A stretch of DNA of 64,000 nt, taken from the NCBI RefSeq assembly GCF_025398735.1, contig NZ_CP104694.1, positions 5,731,465-5,795,464 of the forward strand. Direction: 5' to 3'. Positions within the stretch are counted from its first letter, which is position 1. Each line of letters starts with the position of its first letter. Made by a program: the position numbers and the translations under genes. The stretch comes from Tahibacter amnicola. GTDB taxonomy: Bacteria; Pseudomonadota; Gammaproteobacteria; Xanthomonadales; Rhodanobacteraceae. The notes beneath the pieces were generated by a model that was not told where the DNA came from, did no database searches, and saw only the letters and a list, made by a program, of their open reading frames with translations. Shown in pieces: positions 56,997-64,000 of this stretch.

Positions 56997-57895
56997 ATGA
57001 TGGTCCAGCTCCGTCGACACCTGTTCCGGATCGCCTTCGCGCTGATCCTGGCCAGCGGCTGCGCCTGGGGCCAGGTGGTGGTGGTGATCAACGGCAATGT
57101 GGCGAACGCGACCGTGCACGTTCCCGATGGCGGCGCCGGATTCGATGCGGACGTCACCATCACCTTTGATACGCCGCAAAACCTGACACCCCAGAGCCTC
57201 AATCTCACGGCACAGCTGGTCAACCCGACAGATCCGGCACTGCAGTCGCGCCTGCCGCTGGGCACGTTCGTCGAATCGGCGTTTCCCGTGATGATCACGG
57301 TGGAGCCGGTCAATCTGCCGCGCCTGTTCGCCAGCAGCTTCGATGGCGCTGAAAGCGGCAGCGGCAATCTCGCATTTCGCAACGCCTATACGCTGGAGAT
57401 CCATACCCATCACCTGACCTACGCCGCCGGCACGCCATACCGCCTGTACAAGGCCCCCTCGCTGGCGCGTTCGCGGACGTCAGCTCCGAGATCCTCAATG
57501 GCAGCGTCCGCTCCCGCGGGCGCAGCGGTGGCTTCTCGCAGTTCCTCGTGGTCAATGATCCGCGGCCCGAGTACGTGGGCCTTCCCGGCCTGGGCGTCGC
57601 GGTGATCGCCACCGCCAAGCTGGCCGCGCTGGAAACCCGCATCCTGGCTGCCTCACTTGACGACGTGCTGCGGCTGGAGCTCCTGGCCATCATCGACGAC
57701 ATCGGCCTGCAACTGGCCCTGCTCAACTACACCGCGGCCATCGCCGGCGTCGACGACCTGCTCGATACCGTACACGCCGAGGCAGGCCTGGGCATGGACA
57801 ACCTCTGGCGCGCCGAACGCGACCTGGTCAATGACGCCGGCGATATCGACGGGCAGGCCAATTCGCTGCGTTTCAGCCTGCTGCGCCTGCAATAG
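56997..57895 (+). pseudogene. secreted protein of unknown function, frameshifted at a C-tract
   Basis: A signal peptide (MMVQLRRHLFRIAFALILASGCAWG) leads a beta-rich domain (VVVVINGNVANATVHVPDGG, DADVTITFDT). The frame is coding up to HLTYAAGTPYRLYKAP. Coding then continues in another frame as LAGAFADVSSEILNGSVRSR and ends with a helical region to 57895 (LAALETRILAASLDDVLRLELL). The break is at five C residues, 57454-57458; one more C would join the frames, giving about 299 residues. I do not recognise the family. The mutation is the opposite sign to the one in the DUF1329 gene. Both sides keep coding character, so a sequencing error or recent change is likely. Confidence 0.65.
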
Positions 57896-58054
57896 CCGCA
57901 AGGTGGCGATGGTCGCGATCGCCAGCGGCGGTTCGCGACAAATGTCCATGTCCGGGCGCCTCCCAAGGGGCCATTCCACCAGTACACTCCGGCACAGGGA
58001 ATGCCCAGGGCGGCCCGGTGGGTTGCGCGTTCCACGCCATTGACGGGAGCTTCG

Positions 58055-58951
58055 ATGCAGGCGCAATTCAGTGCCTATCCCCCCGACCATGCGGTCATCA
58101 TCCGGCTGCTGGATGCCGGACGGATCTACCGCGTAGGCCGCGCCACCGAGTGCGAACTGTGCATTGACCATTTTTCCGTTTCGCGCTTTCACGCCGAAAT
58201 CCAGTTCACCGAGAATCAGTGGCGGATCGCCGATACCGGCAGCCGCAACGGCCTGCGCGCCGGCGGACACCTGGTGCTGCAGGCGGGGCTGGACGGACCA
58301 ACCTGGTTTGCGATCGGCGATGTCTACTGCTGGTTCGAGCCGCTGAGCCAGAACGAAGCGGCGTCGTTCCAGGCGCACCTGCAGGGCCGGCGTGTCACAT
58401 CGCAGTCGCTGGTGCAGCAATTGCGCCGCGCCAGCGATATCGAGACCCTGCTGCGCCAGACCCTCCAGGCGGCACTGGAACTGTCGGGCATGGAACGCGG
58501 TTTCGTCGTGTATCGGGGCGATGACGCCGTGCTTCGCGTCCGGGTGTGCCAGGGCATCGGTCCGACTGAACTGGCACGCCCGAATTTCGGCGGCAGCGCC
58601 GGCGCCGTGGAGCGCTGCCTGGAAAGCCGGCGCAGCGTGATCTGCTGCGACACGAGCGACTCGCCCTGGCTGGGCGCACGACCCAGCGTGCAGTTCGGCG
58701 GGATCCGCGCGATCGCCTGCGTGCCGCTGACCATCAATACCGAATGCCTGGGTGCGATCTACGTCGACAGCCGCCGCGCCGGCCCCCTCCTGACGGAACT
58801 GGACCTGGAACTGTTCGAGAACCTGGCGCAACAGGCGGCGGCGACCCTGGCTGCCGCCCGCTTGCGCGGCGCGGTGGACGCGGTGCTGCAGGCCGCCGGT
58901 GACGCCGGCGTGCCGGCGCCCCGGTGGGATGACGTGCGCAGCGCGCGCTGA
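58055..58951 (+). CDS. FHA-GAF signalling protein
   Basis: The 298-residue protein has an FHA domain (about residues 15-95): YRVGRATECELCIDHFSVSRFHAEI holds the conserved Gly-Arg and Ser-Arg-x-His, and DTGSRNGLRAGG holds the Asn-Gly turn, so phosphothreonine binding should be intact. Residues 120-275 form a GAF domain (LRQTLQAALELSGMERGFVVY, IACVPLTINTECLGAIYVDS). No catalytic output domain is present. The ATG at 58055 has GGGAG five bases upstream. The Ser/Thr kinase gene starts 32 bases downstream; the FHA domain probably docks on the phosphorylated kinase, with the GAF domain sensing a ligand. Confidence 0.9.
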   Translation: MQAQFSAYPPDHAVIIRLLDAGRIYRVGRATECELCIDHFSVSRFHAEIQFTENQWRIADTGSRNGLRAGGHLVLQAGLDGPTWFAIGDVYCWFEPLSQNEAASFQAHLQGRRVTSQSLVQQLRRASDIETLLRQTLQAALELSGMERGFVVYRGDDAVLRVRVCQGIGPTELARPNFGGSAGAVERCLESRRSVICCDTSDSPWLGARPSVQFGGIRAIACVPLTINTECLGAIYVDSRRAGPLLTELDLELFENLAQQAAATLAAARLRGAVDAVLQAAGDAGVPAPRWDDVRSAR

Positions 58952-58983
58952 GGCCTCCTGATGCACAGCAGCCGGTTTCCGCC

Positions 58984-61900
58984 ATGAACGACGCCGCATC
59001 CGGCGTCCAGCGTCCTTCCGCGCAGGCGGCCACCATCACCGGCGTGCTCGCGGCCTACGACGTGCGTATCGGCGAAGTGCTGGCCGGCCGGTTCCGCATC
59101 GACGCCCTGCTGGGCGTGGGCGGCATGGGCATGGTCTATCGCGCCCGTGATCTCTCGCTGGATATCGATGTCGCCGTGAAACTGCTGCGCCCGGAACTGG
59201 TGCGCCGCGGCGACGCCTTCGAACGCTTCCGCCAGGAGTTGCTGCTCGCGCGCCAGGTATCCAGTCCGCATGTGGTACGCATCCACGACATCACCCAGCA
59301 CGGCGACCGCTGGCTGATCACCATGGACTTCATCGAGGGCGAGTCGCTGGAAGACCGTCTGGTGCGCCAGGGGCGGCTCGAACCCGAGACCGCACTGGCG
59401 ATCGCCCAGGGCCTGCTCGAAGGCCTGGCCGCAGCGCACGAGCGCCAGGTCGTCCATCGGGATCTGAAACCCGCCAACATCCTGCTCGACGCAGCCGGCA
59501 AACCTTTCATCACCGATTTCGGCGTGGCGCGCAGCCTGGGCACCAGCGGCATGACCGGCAGCGGCCTGATCATGGGCACGCCCGGCTACCTGTCTCCCGA
59601 GCAGGCGCGCGGCGACACCATCGACACGCGCAGCGACCTCTACACCACAGGCCTGATCCTCTACGAAATGCTCTGCGGCCAACCGCCCTTCTGCGAAGGA
59701 ACGCCGGCAGAGAGCATGGTCCAGCGGCTGGTGCGTCCACCGCCATCGCTGGCGCGGCAGCGGCCCGACCTGCCCGCCTGGGTTCATCGGTTCGTGGACC
59801 GCCTGCTGCGGCTCAACCCCGCGCATCGGTTCAGCAGCGCCCGCGAAGCGCTGGCGGCCTTGCAGACGCGCCACGTTCCACGCCCGCGGCCTTCCCGACG
59901 TGTCTTGTTAAGCCTGCTGCTGGCAGTGGTCGCGCTGGGGGGCGCGGTCTTTTTCGTCGCGCGGCTGCGCGTATCTTCCACCGTCGTCGCGGCACCTGCG
60001 GTCGCGACACCGCCGCAGTGGGCAGTGGTTCCCTTCGACGCGCCGGCCGACGAGGATGACCTGCGCGCCACCGCGCGCTTTCTCGACGAACACCTGCGGC
60101 AGTGGCTGCGGCAGGACGCGGCCATCACGGTGGTGCCCCGCGCACGGGTGAAAGCGGCGATCGCGCGCGCCGCACCCGGTGCGACCGGCGAGCGTCTGGC
60201 GCGACGCTGGGACACGGTCGCGCGCGCGGCGAATGCCGACAACCTGGTCTACGCGGAACTCCGCCGCGGCGGTGAGGGCCTGCTGCTATCGCTGGAGCAG
60301 CGCCGTGCAGACGGGAGCATCGCCGCCACGCTCGCGATCACCGGCACGACACCCGCAGCCCTTTACACGCGGTACCTGGCGACGATCCCTCAGCTGCTGC
60401 CGACTATTGCCTCGCAGCCCCCCGCGGCGCCCGCCGAATCTGTCCGCGACCTGGGGCGCCTGCTCCAGGCAGTGGATGCCGGGCCTGCCGCGGGTGCGTC
60501 CCTGCCCGTCGTGTCCGGCGCCGCTCCCGGGGCTGCCGCGCTAGATACCTTCATCCGCCTCCAGGCGCTCGAGCGCGCTCGCGACGAACTGGGAATCCAG
60601 GAGCAGCGGCGCATCGCACTGGAACGCGGCGAGGATGCCTCGCTGCTGGGACTGCAGCTGCGCGCCACCGCATTGCGCGGCAATGGCGACGCCGAGGCCG
60701 CGATCGCCCTGATCGAGCCGGCGCTGGCGCGCTACGCCAACGATACCGAGTTGGCCCTGCTGGCGGCGGAGATCCTCGCCGAGAACGGCCAGGCCGGGCG
60801 GGCCAGTTCCCTGCTGCACCGGCTGACCGAACGCGATGAACATGACGCACGCAGCTGGTTTCTGCTGGGGCGCACGGCGATCCAGGCGGGCGATGCCCAG
60901 CGTGCCGTCGACGAATACCTGGTGCGCGCCCTGGTGCTGGCCACGCGCGCCGGCGATTCGCGCGCCGAAGCCGACGCGCGCAACGCCCTGGGCGTGGGCT
61001 ACGAACGGCTCGGCCAGCTGGATGCGGCCGCGGACGAATACACGCGGGCCGCCCGCCTGCGCCAACAGGATCAGGACCTCCGCGGCGAGGCCACCAGCCT
61101 GCGCAACCTGGCCATCGTGCGCGCCGTGCAGGGCGACCGCGCGGCCGCGCAGGAAAGCGTGGACAAGGCCGCGCGTCTGCTCGAAGCGCTGGGTGACCGC
61201 GCCAGCCTGGCTGATCTCTACAACGATCGCGGCGTGATCGCCGAGGAGCGCGGCGACTACACCGCCGCCCTGTCCGACTACCGCCAGGCACTCGCCCTGC
61301 GGCAGGCGCTCACCCTCGCCGACGCGGTTGCGGAAAGTTTTACGAATGTCGGTTTTTGCTATTTCCAGCTGGGCCAGATGGACAATGCCCAGGTCTACTG
61401 GCGGCAAGCCCAGGCGCAGTACGAGGCGCTGGGCGACCGCACCGGCATGCTGCACGTCGCCCAGAGCCTGGGCATGCTGGAAATGGCCCAGGGCGAGTTC
61501 GCAGCCGCCGGCGCGCGACTGGCCGCATCGCTGCGCCAGGCCGAAGACCTGCAGCTGCCCGAGGAAACCGCCGTCGCGCACACCTACCTGGGCGAGCTGG
61601 CGCTGGCTGAAGGTCGCCTGGGCGACGCGCTCTCTGCGATGGCGCGGGCGCGCGACGATTTCCAGCGACGCGACGACCAGCGCGGCCTCGCGGAAACGGC
61701 GCTGCTGTCCGCCCGGGTGCAGCTGGCGTACGGCGACGCGGATGCGGCGCTGCAAACCCTGCAGGCCCTGTCGACAGCGGAACGGAGCCCGGAGCAATCG
61801 GCGCTGGCGACGCTGATCCAGGCGCGGGCGCAACAGGAAAAGGGGGCCGCAGAGGCAGGCGACACGCTGACGACGGCCGAGAAAGCGGCGACCCACCACC

Positions 61901-62343
61901 CGTCGCTGGCTGTCCAGGTCCGCATCGAACGGGTGCGCGCGGCGCTGCGCCAGGGCGACCGGTCGACGACAGCCAGAACGCTGAACGCCCTGCTCACTGA
62001 TACCACCGCCATGGGTCAACCGCCCGTGCGGCTGGCCGTGCTGCAGCTGGCCCTGGCCGCAGCGGCCCGCGGTTGGCCGCCGCCGGCGCAGACGTCCTAC
62101 CGGGAAGGTCTGGAGCTGCTGCGCAAGCTCGGCCGATGGAATGACGACACCGTGTTTCACGCCAGCGCCATGGGTGCGTTCCAACGTGCGGGCGCTACTG
62201 CCGAGGCAGCGCGCGCGCAGAAGAGCGCCCAGGATGCGCTTTCGCGCTGGCTGGCCGGCTTGCCGGCCGACCAGCGTGCCACCGCCGAGGCGGCGCTGCG
62301 CCGGCGCATCACTGCGGAGGCCGGCCATGACCTCTCCTTCTGA
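58984..62343 (+). CDS. membrane Ser/Thr protein kinase with C-terminal TPR domain
   Basis: The 1119-residue protein has an N-terminal Hanks-type kinase (about residues 30-300): Gly loop GVGGMGMVYRA, catalytic Lys in VAVKLL, HRDLKPANILL with Asp near 160, DFGVA near 178, then GTPGYLSPEQA. All catalytic residues are kept. A single membrane helix lies near 306-328. An extracytoplasmic region follows with a segment like the TolB/adenylate-cyclase-associated fold (WAVVPFDAP). Tandem TPRs run from about residue 520 to the end (AEADARNALGVGYERLGQLDAAADEYTRAARL). It probably senses envelope or peptide signals and phosphorylates the FHA-GAF protein or the two-component pair. Its last 17 bases overlap the histidine kinase gene. 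Confidence 0.92.
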   Translation: MNDAASGVQRPSAQAATITGVLAAYDVRIGEVLAGRFRIDALLGVGGMGMVYRARDLSLDIDVAVKLLRPELVRRGDAFERFRQELLLARQVSSPHVVRIHDITQHGDRWLITMDFIEGESLEDRLVRQGRLEPETALAIAQGLLEGLAAAHERQVVHRDLKPANILLDAAGKPFITDFGVARSLGTSGMTGSGLIMGTPGYLSPEQARGDTIDTRSDLYTTGLILYEMLCGQPPFCEGTPAESMVQRLVRPPPSLARQRPDLPAWVHRFVDRLLRLNPAHRFSSAREALAALQTRHVPRPRPSRRVLLSLLLAVVALGGAVFFVARLRVSSTVVAAPAVATPPQWAVVPFDAPADEDDLRATARFLDEHLRQWLRQDAAITVVPRARVKAAIARAAPGATGERLARRWDTVARAANADNLVYAELRRGGEGLLLSLEQRRADGSIAATLAITGTTPAALYTRYLATIPQLLPTIASQPPAAPAESVRDLGRLLQAVDAGPAAGASLPVVSGAAPGAAALDTFIRLQALERARDELGIQEQRRIALERGEDASLLGLQLRATALRGNGDAEAAIALIEPALARYANDTELALLAAEILAENGQAGRASSLLHRLTERDEHDARSWFLLGRTAIQAGDAQRAVDEYLVRALVLATRAGDSRAEADARNALGVGYERLGQLDAAADEYTRAARLRQQDQDLRGEATSLRNLAIVRAVQGDRAAAQESVDKAARLLEALGDRASLADLYNDRGVIAEERGDYTAALSDYRQALALRQALTLADAVAESFTNVGFCYFQLGQMDNAQVYWRQAQAQYEALGDRTGMLHVAQSLGMLEMAQGEFAAAGARLAASLRQAEDLQLPEETAVAHTYLGELALAEGRLGDALSAMARARDDFQRRDDQRGLAETALLSARVQLAYGDADAALQTLQALSTAERSPEQSALATLIQARAQQEKGAAEAGDTLTTAEKAATHHPSLAVQVRIERVRAALRQGDRSTTARTLNALLTDTTAMGQPPVRLAVLQLALAAAARGWPPPAQTSYREGLELLRKLGRWNDDTVFHASAMGAFQRAGATAEAARAQKSAQDALSRWLAGLPADQRATAEAALRRRITAEAGHDLSF

Positions 62344-63112
62344 CGCGCAGTCCCTCGCCCAGCTGCGCGAGCACATCACGGAACTGATGGGCCAGCACGA
62401 ACGCCTGCTGGAACAGATCGCCGGCGGTGCGCAGGATTTCAAGCGCCTGGCCCGCTCGGTCTGGCGCGTGCAGGAAGAAGAACGCCGGCGTCTGGCGCGT
62501 GAGCTGCACGACGGCATCGGCCAGAACCTGGCCGTTCTGACCCATCAGATCGCCGCAGTGATCGGAAGCCTTCCGCCCGGCGCCAGCGACATCCGCGGGG
62601 CCCTGGAAGCCTCCGCACGCCTGGTGCGCAGCACGCTCGATGACACGCGCGCGCTGTCCCGCCTGCTGCGTCCGCAGGTGCTGGACGACCTGGGCCTTGC
62701 CGCCGCCCTGAAGTGGCTGGCGCGCACATTGGCGGTGGATGGCGAATTGACCATCGACATCGTCGCCGACACGCCCGAGCAACGGCTGGACCCGGACGTC
62801 GAGATCCTGGTGTTCCGCGTCGCTCAGGAGGCGCTGACCAACGTCACCCGGCACGCCCATGCCCGGCGTGCCCTGGTGGCGTTATCCACCGGGCCGCGCC
62901 AGCTGCAACTGGTGATCAGCGACGACGGCCGCGGCTGTGATCCGGATGCGGCGCAGCGTCTGGGGAGCAACGGCCTCGCTGCGGGCCTCGGGGGCATGCG
63001 CGACCGCGCGCGCGCAATGGACGGAAAATTCTATTTTGATGCCGCACCCGGTCGTGGCTGCCGGGTTACCCTTGTGCTGCCCTTGCCGGCCGAGCCCCGG
63101 GAATCCGCATGA
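62327..63112 (+). CDS. cytosolic histidine kinase, NarL/DegS-type (HisKA_3)
   Basis: The 261-residue protein has no membrane helix. A helical lead (LREHITELMGQHERLLEQIAGGAQDF) precedes RRLARELHDGIGQNLAVL, where His61 is the expected phosphorylation site. LRPQVLDDLGLAAALKWLA is typical of the family. The ATPase domain has EALTNVTRHAHARRA as N box, DDGRGCD and GLGGMRDRARAM. The ATG at 62327 lies inside the end of the Ser/Thr kinase gene and its stop overlaps the regulator start in an ATGA. With no sensor domain of its own it probably takes input from the kinase or FHA-GAF protein. Confidence 0.92.
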   Translation: MTSPSDAQSLAQLREHITELMGQHERLLEQIAGGAQDFKRLARSVWRVQEEERRRLARELHDGIGQNLAVLTHQIAAVIGSLPPGASDIRGALEASARLVRSTLDDTRALSRLLRPQVLDDLGLAAALKWLARTLAVDGELTIDIVADTPEQRLDPDVEILVFRVAQEALTNVTRHAHARRALVALSTGPRQLQLVISDDGRGCDPDAAQRLGSNGLAAGLGGMRDRARAMDGKFYFDAAPGRGCRVTLVLPLPAEPRESA

Positions 63113-63744
63113 TCCGCGTCCTGATCGCCGATGACCACACGCTGGTGCGCGAAAGCCTGGCCTCGGCGATTGATGCCAGCCCCGGTTGCCACATCGTGGC
63201 GCAGTGCGCCGACGGCATCAGCGCGATCGAGCAGGCCCATGCGCTGCGCCCTGACCTGGCCATCGTCGACATTTCCATGCCACGACTCTCGGGCATGGAA
63301 GTGGTGCGCCGGCTGCATGCGGAGCTGCCGCGAACACGCGTGCTCGTGCTGACGATGCACGAGGAAGAGGAATACGTCGTGCCGATGGTGCGGGCAGGCG
63401 CATCCGGTTACCTGGTCAAGCACGCAGCTGTGGCGGAACTGCTGGAGGCCATCCGGGCGATCGCGGCCGGGGGCGTGTACTTCGGCAGCTATGCCAGCAA
63501 GGCCCTGGCCGAGCACGTGCGGCAGCCGGATGCGGACAGCGATCCCTACGGCACGCTGTCGCCGCGCGAGCGCGAGGTGTTCCATCTGATCGTCGATGGC
63601 CTCACCACCAAGGAAATCGCCCGACGGCTGGATATCAGCACGAAAACGGCGGAGAACCACCGGCTGCGCATCCTGGCCAAGCTCGATGTGCGCAACGCCG
63701 CCGAGCTGGTGCGCTACGCCGCGCGCAAGCGCCTGATCGACTGA
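63109..63744 (+). CDS. LuxR/NarL-family response regulator
   Basis: The 211-residue protein has a receiver domain (residues 1-120) with acidic pair Asp8-Asp9, phospho-acceptor Asp54 in AIVDIS, Thr in VLTMHEE and Lys in YLVKHA. A LuxR-type helix-turn-helix (about 145-200) follows: LSPREREVFHLIVDGLTTKEIARRL, ISTKTAENHRLRILAKLDV. It is the cognate regulator of the histidine kinase, to which it is joined by an ATGA overlap, and is the last gene of the signalling operon. Confidence 0.95.
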   Translation: MIRVLIADDHTLVRESLASAIDASPGCHIVAQCADGISAIEQAHALRPDLAIVDISMPRLSGMEVVRRLHAELPRTRVLVLTMHEEEEYVVPMVRAGASGYLVKHAAVAELLEAIRAIAAGGVYFGSYASKALAEHVRQPDADSDPYGTLSPREREVFHLIVDGLTTKEIARRLDISTKTAENHRLRILAKLDVRNAAELVRYAARKRLID

Positions 63745-63772
63745 CGGAATCTGCCGCCGCGCCCGCCAGTTT

Positions 63773-63835
63773 TCACGGCCGTGACCGGCTTCACGTCGCT
63801 GTCACGGGCTTGTCCTGATCCTTCACAAATGTGAA
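63773..63835. promoter_or_regulatory. two palindromic candidate operator sites before the last regulator gene
   Basis: TCACGGCCGTGA (63773-63784) is a perfect palindrome. TTCACA-AA-TGTGAA (63822-63835) has perfect six-base arms. Both lie in the 131-base gap before the response regulator that begins at 63876. TCAC/GTGA is shared by both, so one factor might bind both. The first could also be part of a weak terminator. Confidence 0.35.
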
Positions 63836-63875
63836 AAATGACCGGCGTTCCCAGCGAATGCCGGGGGAGAGGATC

Positions 63876-64000
63876 ATGAAGCAGCGCGACGAACAAACCG
63901 GCCTGATCCTGCTGATCGAGGACAACCGCGGCATTGCCGAGATGGTCGGCGAATACCTTGAGCGGCGCGGTTATGGCATCGACTACGCCACCGACGGGGT
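63876..64000 (+). CDS. response regulator, N-terminal part (gene runs off right edge)
   Basis: The frame opens MKQRDEQTGLILLIEDNRG and continues IAEMVGEYLERRGYGIDYATDG, the first two strands and helix of a receiver domain with the acidic pair Glu-Asp. A good ribosome-binding site (GGGAGAGG) precedes the ATG. The style EDNRGIAEMVGEYLERRGY is common in OmpR-type regulators, but the output domain is outside the window. The gap before it suggests a separate unit from the LuxR-type regulator. Confidence 0.85.
   Translation, partial: MKQRDEQTGLILLIEDNRGIAEMVGEYLERRGYGIDYATDG

Overview
The window is GC-rich DNA with nearly all third codon positions G or C and genes packed tightly on both strands. 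Gene content points to a gammaproteobacterium of the Xanthomonadales/Lysobacterales, probably near Rhodanobacteraceae. The clues are methionine synthase split into two genes behind an ArsR-methyltransferase regulator, a short NAD kinase, the 180-kDa class NAD-glutamate dehydrogenase, a WxcM fusion protein, RapA, CreD and a DUF1329 protein. This placement is inference; no rRNA or tRNA gene was seen.

Layout. (1) Bases 1-11500 form a cell-surface glycoconjugate region: the end of a 2OG-Fe(II) oxygenase, a polytopic membrane protein, a 26-residue membrane peptide, an MBOAT acyltransferase with its SGNH partner, an overlapping GT2/WxcM/GtrA operon, and two large paralogous membrane proteins on either side of it. 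A decayed third paralogue lies just before mgtE. (2) 11500-15600 holds mgtE, a creD-tsaB pair and a small unknown gene. (3) 15700-20550 is a minus-strand operon mrcB - TPR lipoprotein - YoaA-type helicase; the lipoprotein is a candidate PBP1b activator of the LpoP kind. (4) 20800-32300 carries a three-module glycosyltransferase, two small secreted proteins, cysteine synthase, a peptide/proton symporter and a run nadK - methyltransferase - duplicated cysteine-rich protein, ended by a repeat-bearing gap with a MITE-like element. (5) 32278-45500 is metabolic: gdhB, an acyl-CoA dehydrogenase, the regulator with split metH, and a DUF1329 gene broken by one base in a C-tract. (6) 45500-47400 is an insertion region: a second repeat copy, an intact-looking two-ORF IS5-family element with a 3-bp target duplication, and another dispersed repeat. 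(7) 47380-57900 has rapA, a secreted zinc protease with a CLCA-type motif, a PilZ protein, ybbP-ybbA divergent from tesA with overlapping start codons, and a second C-tract frameshifted gene. (8) 58055-63744 is a compact signalling operon: FHA-GAF protein, Ser/Thr kinase with a membrane anchor and TPR region, histidine kinase and LuxR-type regulator, followed by the start of another response regulator.

The strongest leads are the mixed Ser/Thr-kinase and two-component operon, the CLCA-like secreted protease, the TPR lipoprotein beside PBP1b, the duplicated CxxC/CxCC protein coupled to a methyltransferase, and the paralogous membrane-protein family around the acyltransferase/GtrA island. All product calls come from reading translated sequence and remembered family motifs; no database search was run.
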